NCBI GenBank assembly: GCA_903813345.2
Contig: CAIIXF020000818.1
Coordinates: forward strand, 1 to 50,000
Direction: 5' to 3'
Source of the DNA: Owenia fusiformis
Lineage: Eukaryota; Annelida; Polychaeta; Sabellida; Oweniidae
Length of the DNA stretch: 50,000 nt
The translations under genes and the position numbers were made by a program. The notes under the pieces were generated by a model that saw only the letters and a list, made by a program, of their open reading frames with translations, was not told where the DNA came from and searched no databases. This document shows, piece by piece, positions 21,823-33,115 of this stretch. The stretch's first letter is position 1; each line of letters begins with the position of its first letter.

Positions 21823-21999
21823 CATATGAATGCCAATGCAAACACCAATCAAACTACCAGCCCATACATCTATATGGCGATGTTGGTGCTCAATGATTCG
21901 TAGTACAGCATTGTGAAGGGCAGCAGCCACCAATAGCATTTGTACAAATGGTACGAGGATTACTGTTTTGTTGATGGACCATTTGTACTTGGCATACAC
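21823..21999 (-). CDS. PAP2/LPP phosphatase exon with catalytic motif 3
   Basis: The acceptor (ATATTTCAG on the minus strand) is above 21999 and the donor GTAAGA below 21823. The exon is 59 codons, phase 0-0. It begins VYAKYKWSINKTV and has hydrophobic ILVPFVQMLLVAAALH. The third catalytic motif, RIIEHQHRHIDVWAG, fits R-x5-H-x3-D; the Ser usually before the Arg is Leu here. The hydrophobic SLIGVCIGIHM follows. In LPPs this His is the nucleophile that forms the phospho-enzyme. Confidence 0.9.
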
Positions 22000-22278
22000 C
22001 TGAAATATATAAGTTCAAAACAATTAAATCAGTTGAATTTATGACGGATTCATTTACATGTTTAATAATTGATTTGAAAGCAATTTTTTGTTAATTTCTA
22101 TGATTTCATATGGTTCTTGCTGTCTGATTATTATGTTAGTATATCAAATTCCTCCAAAAACTATCCATGTTTTTTCAGAAATGTCCACAACTTTTAAGTA
22201 TAGATACTCTTATAGAACATACACAAATAACACAAAAAATAGTTTTAATGATTTTCATAATGCGTAACAAAAACTTAC

Positions 22279-22402
22279 AAAAAGAAATGCTGCAGAGAAT
22301 GCTCCCAATGCTGCATGCCCTGAGGGGAAGGATTGACGTGCTGACCAAACAGCCCTTGTGTTGTTATTAGTGCAGATGTAGTCAATATTAAGTCTCATAT
22401 AT
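22279..22402 (-). CDS. PAP2/LPP phosphatase exon with catalytic motif 2 (PSGH)
   Basis: The minus-strand acceptor ATTGTAG lies above 22402 and the donor GTAAGT below 22279. The exon is 124 nt, phase 2 in and 0 out. It encodes YMRLNIDYICTNNNTRAVW, then SARQSFPSGHAALGAF and SAAFLF. ARQSFPSGHA is the second signature motif of lipid phosphate phosphatases. It faces the extracellular or luminal side and holds the substrate-protonating His. It joins upstream exon 27055-27272 through a split Thr codon. Confidence 0.92.
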
Positions 22403-22594
22403 CTACAATAAACGTGTAAGTTTTAAATAATAAACGCGTACACTTTAGATGACAAACATATACATTTTCAACCATGTGAAACATGTGTATCAGAAAGAAT
22501 GTGCAACGTTTGTTCGTTTTTGGTACGATCGTAATTGCATTCCCAGAAAACACTTTGATGACTCATTCAACCAATACCATGTATTTCAGAAAAC

Positions 22595-22726
22595 ATACGG
22601 GGCAACATTCAATAGAACCTTTCGTTGATCCTTCTTACTTTATGACATTAAGATGTGTTTATACGGGGCAACATTCGATAGAACCTATCGTTGATCCTTC
22701 TTACTTTATGACATTAAGATGTGTTT
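22595..22726. repeat. Tandem duplication of a 66-bp unit
   Basis: Two adjacent copies start ATACGGGGCAACATTC at 22595 and 22661 and end AAGATGTGTTT. They differ at about two positions. Confidence 0.9.
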
Positions 22727-23219
22727 GGCTGTTTTCTTCAAGTGAAAAGATCGTATGAGAAATCAGTAGGCTATTATAGCGAATTAGATTATGAGGGATG
22801 ATATTAATTACTAATAAGCCTTTATATGGTATATGCTACCTTGTTTTCGAAACGTTAACGTCAGTTTTTTTCTTACATAATAGGGAGCTTGCAATGTACA
22901 CAAAACGCGAACGGAAGATATTTAAGCGATGCATTTGTATGGGCGATTGGTCATACGTATAGATTGGCGTTTTGAATTTATATGCAAGCTTAAACTCCCT
23001 ATTATCTTTATCATTGTGGATTATATTTATCAGAGGTTACTTTGATTTTAGGCCAAATTCATGATGTAATGTAAGAATCAAATAAAACGGTTTGAATAAA
23101 TATTTACTGGAAACAATGCTTGATATGATACTGGAGTGACGTAATATTGGAAAAGAGAGCATGTTCATTAAAATGTGTTTTGGAACAATGTAAACATAAA
23201 ATTTATTCTATGTAATGTA

Positions 23220-24207
23220 CAGGGTGTCCAAAAAAAACAGGAACGTAAGAAAGTTGAATAACTCGGTCAATTTTGCATATTTTGCCTTGAAATTTAAGAA
23301 TTATTTAGTTCATTCAATGTGAATTTTGTTCTGAAAGTTTGATGATAATCTGTTTATTGTGTCGAAAACTACAGTCCTTTACAAAACATGCTCAAAGTGG
23401 GCACTTCTCCTCTCTACGCACAAACGAATCCTGCGAACAAAGTTGTTAATGACCCTTACCTATACACATTAATGTGGATGGTAAATATTGGGGAAGTTAT
23501 TGCCCTCTTAAAATTGTTAGGGGCCTGTCAGTATACACATTGGCTTTGAGAAATCCTCAAAGATAAAAATTTGGGGGATTTAGATCAGGTGAATGAGCTG
23601 CCCATATGGTTTGCGTTCTGCAACTGATGAGCTGACCACCAAAGCATTGCCTAAACCATTCATTTGCAGTGTTGGGGTGGTATTGGCTTGTTGAAACCAC
23701 TGCTTAATTATTTCCTTAGATGTCCCTTCTGGTGCTTAGTGACCTCCAAAACTTGGTGAGAACTTACTGGTCCTTGTTCATGATGATAGCAAGTCCCCAA
23801 TCACCTTCGAACCAAAAGGGACTGATGATTCCATGTTTCCTCATTGCCACCCAGGGAGTGCATTGTTCAGAATGCAATGGATGCTATAACACTTCATCAG
23901 GAGGATGTAAGCCCCAGTAGCAATTGTTCTTGGAACAAACTTGTCCATTCAGAAAGACACGTGTGTAGGAGGATCATCAACAGCTTTGTTCGCCAGATTG
24001 AATTGTGCATAGAGATGAGATTTGCACATTTGGGGCATGTTTTGTAAGGAGCTGTAGTTTTTGACTCAATTGATAGATTATTATCAAACTTTCACAACAA
24101 AATTCACATTGAATGAACTAAATATTTCTGAAATCTCAAGGCAAAATATGCAAAATTGACCGAGTTATTCAACTTTCTTACGGTCCTGTTTTTTTTTGGA
24201 CACCCTG
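23220..24207 (-). mobile_element. Mariner-type DNA transposon with degenerate transposase
   Basis: The ends are CAGGGTGTCCAAAAAAAACA and its complement, flanked by TA at 23218-23219 and 24208-24209. Terminal homology extends about 85-100 bases inward. On the minus strand, broken frames still show mariner transposase landmarks: TANEWFRQCFGGQLIS, WAAHSPDLNPPNF and FLKANVYTDRP. These correspond to the C-terminal catalytic part around the last Asp. Stops and frameshifts show it is inactive. It lies in an intron of the phosphatase gene. Confidence 0.85.
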
Positions 24208-25176
24208 TATTTACAGACTTGCACGATAAACTACTATTTAGACATCCTTCATCCAAGAGCTTAATTTCTTTTTAAATCAATTATGGAAACCAGTGAAATA
24301 CCCTTGGACCAAGGATGCTCCTCTGAATTCATAGAGGTTCAATGGTGTAAAAATGAGTCAATGATAACATTGTTTCATGTTCAGTTTGAGTCATGGTACG
24401 ATTTTTATCATTGTAATTTCCAAGAAAATTTTCCGAGTCTTGATTCAACGTGAACTTCATTTTTGATCGTTCGTTATTGCATTTTATCGTATGATCTGTA
24501 AAATGGAGCTCTCTGAATGGTCAGTTCTTGTGCTGTACCAATCTGTATTGCGACTGAGATTGTCACCATTGATCATCTCCGTCGACGCAACACAGAAAAT
24601 ATTGGTACAGAGGGGAAATCTCAGTAGCAATACAGAGGATCACACGATAAAAACGTTATTGAATGATTTGAAGTGCAATACAGGATGTATTCTGTCTCGA
24701 TATTCTGTATTGGGACTCGACTTCGTCTTGTTCCAATACGGAATTTCTCGAGCATCATTAAACTCAAAATGTGCATGTATCGTTTGAACTCTTTATGCAT
24801 TGCTCTTGTCTTGGTTAATATGTGCGCCTATTTAAAGACAATACATTACACCCTTGATTCTGGCAAAACACAGATCTAAACTGTCTTTCATCAAACGTGC
24901 ATACTTTTCCTGATTTACTTGATTTTGCACTAAGATTGTGCAACACCTGGTATTGTTTGGAGTATAATCTTCAACGATCACTATGTTTGTGAGTGTTAGT
25001 TGCAGATAGCCTTACATTTTGGCTTCTAAGAATTCCAATGTTTTCTTTATAAAGTGTATGTTTTCAAATAACTTAACTACTCACTATCTCAGATTTAATT
25101 AATCACTTTAAGATTAATTGCCCAGGTGCGCATTACAAGTTCCTGGACATTGGTAAAATAGTTCGTTTTAGTAACG
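24208..25176. other. Intron sequence with a small inverted repeat
   Basis: No exon is recognised. CTGTATTGCGACTGAGAT (about 24543-24560) recurs inverted as ATCTCAGTAGCAATACAG near 24618-24635, and GATATTCTGTATTGGGACTCG follows at 24697-24717. This is a short foldback of unknown type. Confidence 0.4.
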
Positions 25177-25353
25177 CAGTAAAACCTGTATAAGTGTAAC
25201 ACCTCTGATACTTCTATACATTGTTTCACAACAAACATTGTTTCACTTGCAAACATTTATTTTACACTGAGGTGATTTGTAATATAATTTTCAAAGTGTT
25301 CCACTTATGGAGGTGTTTTAATTTTAGAGGCGTTGCCTTTACAGGTGTTACTG
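25177..25353. repeat. CAGTAAAACCTG-family MITE
   Basis: It starts CAGTAAAACCTGTATAAGTG and ends TTTACAGGTGTTACTG. The inner motif AACACCTC is matched by GGAGGTGTT. It is similar to 461-589 and 4358-4528, with fragments near 5603, 19960 and 20630. Confidence 0.6.
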
Positions 25354-26296
25354 TATCAAGTTTGGTTCATATTCCAGGAATGTAAAAGTGTCATGATTTA
25401 GTTCAATTGCTCAATTATAATGTTTAACAACTAAACTATCCAGAATAAACTAACGTTAATTCTCCGGTGTCTGTTGCATATCTGGTCTGGTATGTATCTG
25501 AGAACTTTCTTCAGGAGTCTCATTAGATTACTGACTGTTTATTTTATAATGTCTAGGTTGTGTTACACCTATGGGTCAGTAAGTGTAGTTCCGGATTTCT
25601 CCATCTTAATCATCATGTCCTATTAGTATTTAGCCCTGATTTGGTCAAACCTAGCATATTTTTTAATTTCGTCAGATGAGAAAATTCAAATCGAAACAAC
25701 TGGAAAACAAGTCCAAGCCGCCTTGTACTTCGCATATGACATAGCTAGTTTCAATTAACCTGCGCTCAGCCGTCTGAACCAGATTTGAATGAACCTTATT
25801 TGTTCTAAAAGTTGTCAAATGTTGAGTTTGAAGCACATCTGTTTTTAAGAACTGAATGACACAGTACACAATGGTAGTTGGTACTGTTAGTGCTGCTCGG
25901 TGAGTTGTGAAACAAACACGTGGGGTGTGATAAGGTTATGTTTTATCTGTTACTGGTCACAGGGAACTTTTATGCACTGTTAATTGCAATTTAGAATGTA
26001 AATATTTTATGGCAGTATGTTGCACACATAAGAGGCCATAAGAGCTTTGAATCTGTCTGACATTGAAAATCTGAATGCTAATCTCCCTCGTCTTACACTT
26101 GTTAAACTATACATCCTGGCTTTTAGCATTTCCGATTATCTTTGTTTATGTCATAATGGAATATTCATGATAAATTAGGCCACGATACAGATTGTTCATG
26201 CTGTAATATTTATATTCATGGACACGATTTTTAGATTATTTATAAGGTCATTGTTGTTTTTGATGTTGTTCCAGTTAGAGAATTTTCTGGTCGCTA

Positions 26297-26655
26297 TTAG
26301 AGAGCAGATTTCGCAACTCACTTATAGCACGTTTTCATTCCTGTATAACTTATGAAGCGTTCGATTACGTCATCATTTATTACAAAGCTTTTTCACCCTT
26401 TGCCTTCGTTTGACTTCACTTCTTAAAAGAAAGCTTCGTCCTCGTCTTGTAGTTTAACTAGACTCTGCACGCAGGGTAAAGCTTTATATGCCCATATGTG
26501 TGATATTCTTACATATAAACGACGATTTATAAGAATATCACACTTATGGACGTATAGAGCTGCGCAATAAATATTACGTTATCAAACGCTTCATAAGTTA
26601 TACGTTATACGGAATGATAAACGTCTATAAGTGAGTTGCAAAATCTCTCAAATAT
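26297..26655. mobile_element. Foldback element carrying a promoter-like fragment
   Basis: Arms AGCAGATTTCGCAACTCACT (about 26300) and AGTGAGTTGCAAAATCTCTC (about 26633) are inverted, as are the inner ATAACTTATGAAGCGTTCGA and its match near 26585. The interior 26396-26480 is the reverse complement of pieces of 47126-47500 (AAGAAGTGAAGTCAAACGAA and CAGAGTCTAGTTAAACTAC). A second small hairpin is centred near 26524. Confidence 0.65.
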
Positions 26656-27054
26656 AGTCCGTCCAAAAATGAAAAAGGAGCCTCTAAATAAAAAATTAAA
26701 TGTCAATCTCTGTAAAATTATGAAGTTGAACTTGTCATGTCGACGTCTATTTTTAATAAATATACTCTACATTTAGTGGATGGGTAAAAGAATTTGTAAG
26801 AAAAATAACCCATTTGAGCGAAACTTTTTTTCATTTTTCAACATTTAAAATCGTTTGGAAAAATTTACCCCCTATTTATGAACGTAATATTTAATTCTAA
26901 CTAACAGACTTTCGTAATATTATTCTATCTTTCCTTATATCTGACACTTTCCCTTTCTGTATACTCAAACCCTGGGACAAGTAGCTTTATTCTTTTCAAC
27001 ACCCGTTTGCTCAAGTGTTGCCCGTCTTACATACAAACAAGTTTTTAAACTTAC

Positions 27055-27272
27055 GTTCCGGTGCAGTTCCCAGTGCTTGTGAAGTACTTTGGTTGACACA
27101 GTTGTATAAAATGCGGGCGTAGTGATCCGAGGGACATTTTAATGATGTAAACGATGCAGGCTGTTGCTGCGAATCCCCAAAGAAATGTCAATAGGCCCTT
27201 CCTAAGTTCAGTTTCCATGAGCCGCTTCTTGTACCTGTACCGCACACATAGGCTTACCTCTGTTACGATAAT
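27055..27272 (-). CDS. PAP2/LPP phosphatase exon with catalytic motif 1
   Basis: The minus-strand acceptor TTATCTACAG is above 27272 and the donor GTAAGT below 27055. The exon is 218 nt, phase 0 in and 2 out. It encodes IIVTEVSLCVRYRYKKRLME, a helix LLTFLWGFAATACIVYII, then KMSLGSLRPHFIQLCQP. The last matches K-x6-RP, the first phosphatase motif. An N-glycosylation sequon NCTG lies in the following loop, as in vertebrate LPP1-3. The protein should be a six-helix membrane enzyme dephosphorylating lysophosphatidate-type lipids. The exons for the first two helices are not recognisable between here and the right edge. Confidence 0.92.
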
Positions 27273-27642
27273 CTGTAGATAAAACAAGTTACCAATTAAA
27301 TTTGAAAGATATAATCAAATTATTCCAAAAAATACATTCTATATATTTTATTTTTAAGTTGCAGGCCACTGGCTGATCTAGGCCTATAATGTTTAGGTCT
27401 AAAATAGGTCAATATTGCTATAATGAACAACGCAACCGTCAAGACGCCCCAAGATTGTGAAAATATTTTAGTGAAGACTTTAGCTCAACCATATTCAACC
27501 TATACTTCATCTTGGGCAATGAAAACTCAAAACAAATATCGGGTCAAAATGTAATTTGATCTCAATTCAATAGCTATATTAATAGTATCACTATATGACC
27601 CGAAATTGTTCAGATGATGCCTGTGTATGGTGGCCGTGGCAA

Positions 27643-27874
27643 TGTGACAACCCCAACAATTTTACTCACCATTCTTTGCCACTATATTCCGTCCCTTTGT
27701 CATTTTATAAGTCATGTCTGAGGACCCTTGAGAGTATTAACAGGCACAACACGAACCCGGGATTTTAATGCTAACAAATTCTTTCACCTCACTTAGCCCT
27801 TCCCCTTATTCACGCTACCACTTCTGTTTGCTCTGCACCGCTGTGCGGAGAGAGGGGCGGTGAGGGTCGTTACA
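27643..27874 (+). repeat. Left LTR (short form)
   Basis: From TGTGACAACC to GGGTCGTTACA. It matches the two ends of the right LTR and joins them at CCACTATATTCCG without the central 4.1 kb. A short palindrome, CTCTGCACCGCTGTGCGGAG, is near its right end. Confidence 0.85.
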
Positions 27875-27877
27875 TTT

Positions 27878-27895
27878 TGGTGGCAGCGGTGGGAT
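27878..27895 (+). promoter_or_regulatory. Primer binding site complementary to tRNA-Leu
   Basis: TGGTGGCAGCGGTGGGAT is the exact complement of the 3' end (ATCCCACCGCTGCCA plus CCA) known from animal tRNA-Leu. It starts three bases after the LTR. Reverse transcription would be primed here. Confidence 0.85.
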
Positions 27896-29315
27896 GATCT
27901 GTTGTGTTTGATGACTCTTCCTCAGTGCTGTGAAATTTACCAGCAAAAACCCCATATGTGGTAATGTAAGTGCCACTCAAAAGTTTTTTTTAAATGGGCA
28001 AAAAATGTGTTTCTCAATGCATCAACTCAAAAATGTATTGGGATACCCATTTGTTATGTTAGAGTGTAGGTAACAGTTATGTTAGCCTTATTGCTCTCCA
28101 GGTTGTCATATTCATGACCATTGCGACTAATTTCAACCTGGGAAGTGTGTGACTTTGCTAGATGTGTAAAGGAGAAAATGTTAATCTCCTAATTGTGACT
28201 GTGCTTGTTCTGTACTCTTTATGTGTTCTCAGCTGATCATGTGGTCAGATGTGATGTTTTGGTCATACTACGTATATTGACCAAGAGTGAGTACTCCAAC
28301 GGTGGGTCACAAGCCAGTGTTCCGACCTAGTGGAGTAGATTGTTTCCTTTTCTGGTAATTTCTTCTGCAAGCCAGCTGAAGAGATTCATCAGACAGTCCT
28401 CACTATCACATGGTATCACACCACTTGTTTTGAAGAGTTCACTGTCTGAGTCATGAGCAGTCATAGTTACTGGTATTAGAAAATTTGTGTGTTGTCATGC
28501 CCGACAGGCAGCTCCGAATGTCTCTATTTATGTATCCTAGGTGGTACGGTAAGCCTAGAGGTTTGTGAAAAAGTATGCAGCTACTTTTTACAACATGTTG
28601 CTTCAGCCAATGGATCCGGTGTTGGTAGCTCTGGTTTTGTCATAATGTCCCTCAGTGACATAACTAGCCTACTCCAGCAATGGCCAGGGGTCTCAGGTTA
28701 TCAGGTAAATTGCTAACTCTGAGAAAATGTATAACGGTAGCCTATTTGTTAATGTATGTAAGTACCCAAATTGAGGTTGACCTGCATTCCTCAGGTGACA
28801 TCTGGTATGATGTTCAAATTTACAATCTTATTAGCTGGGTGAGGTTGTAGGGTTATGACTCTTATGGTCTCCCATTCTGCTTTTCAAATTGCAATTGATT
28901 AAGCGGCATCTGTGACCACCGTTGTGATTACAGTTTGCTGGTTGTTGCATCTAACCAACTTATCTGTTTTCATGATTCCATGTTTGGTGGTTGAGTCATG
29001 ATCCTTGATGACCTGAAACGACAATAACCCTGTAGCACATGAAGTCTTCTAGAAGATGAAATATGTTATTCATAAATGTATGTAAGTTTGCAAGGCTTCA
29101 TTACTTTTAATAATGTACAACCATGTTGTTTGAGTATTCTTATTCCAGGAGTTGTGTTGGTTTATGGTTAACCTTCACATTTCTATAAATGGACTGAGAT
29201 TGTATTCTATGCGTATATCGATTCAGTTTGCTGCATTGGCTGAATCAGGACAATTAGACTATGTTCTAATTTCATATGATAAACTGTGTATGCTGCTTAT
29301 AATGAAGAAAGTGAT

Positions 29316-29405
29316 TCCTGATGTCAGATAGGAGCAGCGGACACAGCGATGTCCCCAACTCTACCGATGTCAGATTGGAGCAGCGGACACAGCGGAGTCC
29401 CCAAC
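29316..29405. repeat. Two tandem 45-bp units
   Basis: GATGTCAGATAGGAGCAGCG and GATGTCAGATTGGAGCAGCG begin adjacent copies within the LTR-element interior, both ending in GTCCCCAACT. Confidence 0.75.
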
Positions 29406-29956
29406 TTTAGTGATATTTAACCAGCACCTTTGCTGGTGGACATTTATATCAGTGTAATGTATTCAGTACATATCTATTGGGGCTCATATAAATTGGTTCT
29501 CATTCATGTTCGAAATTTCTCGTTCATGTTCGAGGACGAACACTTGTCAAAAGGGGGAGTAGTGTGACAACCCCAACAATTTTACTCACCATTCTTTGCC
29601 ACTATTAAGTAGTGTCAGTTCAATGTCTCGTCATTGTTGGGTTTCACTTAATGTTGTTTAAATGCTTACATGTATGTTTAGGTTGATACTTTCCACTAAA
29701 GTGTCATATTTCAGTGATTTGTAGGCGAGTGGTGGAAATTTTCAAATATTTCTACTTTCACTTCCGGTTCACGGGGTCAAGGTCATATTGCCGATAAAAG
29801 TTTGTCATTTGTTTTTCTTAGGAAATTCACCCTGTTAACTATGTTTTATCGCTAATCTAGTAAGATATTCACATAATAGGTAATATTTGCTTTCAAACGG
29901 TAGTTTACACTTGGTAAATGGTCCCGTATTGGCGAAGTTATGGCTATAAATCTAAA

Positions 29957-30012
29957 TTTATATAAGTCTATTTTTAGGCTGACGTCATTGTGACGTCACT
30001 GCACATGCGCAG
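29957..30012 (+). promoter_or_regulatory. Promoter-like cluster: TATA-like, two CRE, NRF1-like
   Basis: TTTATATAAG at about 29957 is followed by palindromic TGACGTCA at 29980-29987 and again at 29991-29998, then GCACATGCGCAG at 30001-30012. In the long LTR this could be the U3 promoter. The left LTR lacks it. Confidence 0.45.
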
Positions 30013-30617
30013 AGGTGAGGCAGCCATCAAACTTTTGCGAGAGAAAATCACCCGTGATTTGCTCTGCTGTTTCCACTTCAAATGTCGGTATCGTTGACCA
30101 TCGAGATGCCGGAGCTATCGCATTACTTACAGCAGTAAGTGGTGCATCTGCACGGGGTTATGGCGAGATGTCATTCACGATGCTGGTCTCTAAAACCAGG
30201 TTTGAAGTTGAGGTTGGGTCTTCCGTGGCTTTTGCAAATGGCGTCATCAGCCTCCCATATTTGCAAGTTTTGATCTCAACCTTCAAACACACATCGTGCC
30301 GCAAGTACCTCATGTGGATTGATAGCCTGCACCTCATTTCGAACCAGGATTGATCTAGGGATCAATGTGTCAAAATTGGCAAGTATAACATTGTATTTAG
30401 TTTGAATTGTTTGGTGCAAAAGCACACTGAAACTATTTGACCTGTATTCAATATTGGTTTGTGCAAAGGCACATCAGAATTATTTCACCTAGATTTGCTT
30501 TGCAAAAGCATATCATAATTGTTTGAGAGAGTTGTTTTGCATTGTTTATGATCAATACTCATATTGACCATCATGTTTGATTAATTCATTGCTAGGGATT
30601 AGTTATTACATATGATC

Positions 30618-30885
30618 ATGTTTTGGTACACTGCGTTACTCAGTCTGTTCTGCAGTTCTGAGGTTCTACTCTGCGTAGTTGTACATTACGCAATGTCGGC
30701 TATTTGTCGATAGTTAAGTATTATCATGTTTTGCTACACTGCGTTACTCAGTCTGTTCCGCAGTTCTGAGGTTCTACTCTGTGCAGTTGTACTTTACGCA
30801 ATGTATTTGTTGACAGTCAGATATGGTCATGTCTTGGTACACTGCGTCTATTGAGGGCATTCTGCGGAACTACCCTGCGCAGCTA
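30618..30885. repeat. Three ~105-bp tandem repeats
   Basis: Units start CATGTTTTGGTACACTGCGT at 30618, and with small changes at 30725 and 30829. They contain GTTCTGAGGTTCTACTCTG. The third unit is shorter and abuts the CAGGGTG element at 30886. Confidence 0.85.
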
Positions 30886-31938
30886 CAGGGTGTCCGGAAA
30901 GTAAAGATACAAATGCTCTTATTTTAAGAGATTTGGGTCTTTTGAAATGAAACTGCTACAGATTGTAGAGGAAGATTATCACAATATATCTACCAACTTC
31001 CATCACATATAGTCTTAACGTGTTCAAGTTATGGTTGTTATGGTTACGGCTGTGAGGGGTATGCGGAGCAGTTCCAGAACATCGCTAAAATATCAAAAAT
31101 TGCTAAAATTGTCGTATTTTCTTTCAATGTTTTGCTAATTTTTGTTTGCTGTTTGTATTATTACTGCAGTAGTTTTTTCTTTTATATAATGATGTCATTA
31201 TTACATATCAGAACTATTTTATGCCACTAACCAGTATAATCAAAGAAATATCATACAAGTGTTTAGAAAAAACAGCCTCTGGATTGGTTGGAAAGTCAAT
31301 ATTGGATCTCCATAATACACCCATTCTCAAAGCGAAGAAAACAATTCTTACAATGGATTGTCTTGACATTAAACCTTTCTATACAATGCCCCATATTCAC
31401 CTGATAGAGCCTTTTTTGACTCCTACCTAATGACCATCTGAAAGCAATATTTGTAAGAAGTTCAACATACAAAATGAGTCTCAGCTGAAAGTCAATGCTT
31501 ACACAATTTGAGAGACGGACAGCAATGATTTTGTCAAGTCTTTGAATCGGCGGTCAAGATGCACCAAAAATGTTTAGATAATGGGGAAAATATTGAATAT
31601 TCAATGATAGTAGTCATATGAAGAGATCAAATAATGTTACGGTACTAATCCTTATGCTGTTGTAGTACATAATTTGATGTAATATAGGAATAAATGGTAG
31701 AATGCCAAGATGCTATGAGCAGGAAAGAGATTTGTAAAACACATTTGTGACGCTGCTCCACATAACCTCGACTCCCGTTACCATAACGACCATAACTTTT
31801 TCATTTTAAAACTAAAAGTCATGACCGTTGCAGGATATATTGCTATAATGTCATTCTACATTCTGGAGCAATTTCATCTCATAAGATGTAAATCTCTTAA
31901 AATGAGAGCATTTGAATTTTTACTTTCCGGACACCCTG
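30886..31938 (+). mobile_element. Tc1/mariner-group element nested in the LTR
   Basis: The ends are CAGGGTGTCCGGAAAGTAAA and the complement, flanked by TA. Terminal homology runs past CTCTTATTTTAAGAGATTT. Plus-strand frames 31221-31430 keep traces of a transposase C-terminus: LDLHNTPILKAKKTIL resembles the family's QDNAPxHxAKxT, and one frame over APYSPD follows. Stops and frameshifts make it inactive. Confidence 0.75.
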
Positions 31939-32824
31939 TATATACATTATGTAATGTATATAGTCAGTTTATGGAGTTCAAGTTCTTGTTTGGCAACAGC
32001 ACTGGATGATTGTGTTGAGTTTAGACACTCATGGAAGCCTGGTCTATTGTCAGTTAGTTTGAACTTGAATTGTCTTATTGTTTGGCAACAGTATTAGATT
32101 GTTGTGTTGAGTTTAGACACTCATGGAAGCTTAGTTCATTATTTAAATCTACTTTGACTTGAATTGTTCATTTATTGTCAAAGTGTCGGTTTAGTCGTAA
32201 AGTTGTGAAGTCATATTAGTACCATAGCTTATACATTTTATGCATGTATGGCTTTATCAAAAGCACTGTTAGGCAGTTGGGAAATACCATTTGTTCCATC
32301 TTGTGTCATCAATGGGAATACAAGTTGTTGTACCCACATCTATGCTGTGGCATAGAATATTATAGGCTATACCTTGGTATAGCCTATGAGTGGTGTTGTA
32401 TTACATTAACTTGTTATACTTTGCGATTCCATCCATCATTGATCGGCATTGACATGCACCGGCATGTTGCGTATAACATGCACCCACTTGTTACATGACA
32501 TGTACCCACTGGATGTGGGATTGCACCCACATGTTACATAACATTAATTTTGACTTGCATGTTACATAATGATTAATGTGCACTCATGTATATATATTGG
32601 TATTGCTACTTGGTGTGTCAAACACTTTATGTTGTATAAGTTATTGTTATTAAGTTGTTGATTACTTATGGTACTATTATGTTCAACTCTTGTGTCACCA
32701 TAACTTGTGATTACTTATAGTAATACCATGGTGATATGTATAGTTGGTCTCACAGATCTTAGTGTTTTGTCAGTGGTCATTATTAGGTTCTTTGTGTCAT
32801 GTGTTACACATATAGGAGCCAGTT

Positions 32825-33115
32825 GTAAGTGTACTCATTATTCATTGGTTATTGTAAGGATATGGTAATACAATATTGCCATTTTATTCCAATGTTTAGT
32901 TGGTAACTTGTATTTGACTTTTACGTCATATCGCAAGCTCACAAGAGCTATTTGTAAGTGTACTTATTATTCATTGGTCATTGTAAGGGTATGGTAATAC
33001 ATTATTGCCATTTTAGTCCAATGTTTAGTTGGTAACTTGTAAGTTTGACTTTATGTCATATCGCAAGCTCACAAGAGCTAGTTGTAGGTGTACTTATTAT
33101 TCATAGGTCATAAAG
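32825..33115. repeat. Tandem ~130-bp repeats in the right LTR
   Basis: Units begin GTAAGTGTACTCATTATTCA at 32825, 32954 and 33084. The first two continue through CATATCGCAAGCTCACAAGA, and the third is partial. Confidence 0.85.

Noticed and set aside
22483-22758. 91-codon open frame
   Set aside because: Its length comes from the 66-bp tandem duplication, and no domain is visible.
25672-25869. 65-codon minus-strand frame as a possible phosphatase exon
   Set aside because: It lies between the motif-1 and motif-2 exons, which already join in phase, and shows no membrane or phosphatase features.
28489-28716. 75-codon open frame in the LTR-element interior
   Set aside because: No retroelement domain, and it is too short to support a gene call.
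30015-30353. 112-codon open frame in the long LTR
   Set aside because: No gag, protease or other retroelement motif is visible, and the region is LTR sequence with promoter-like sites.
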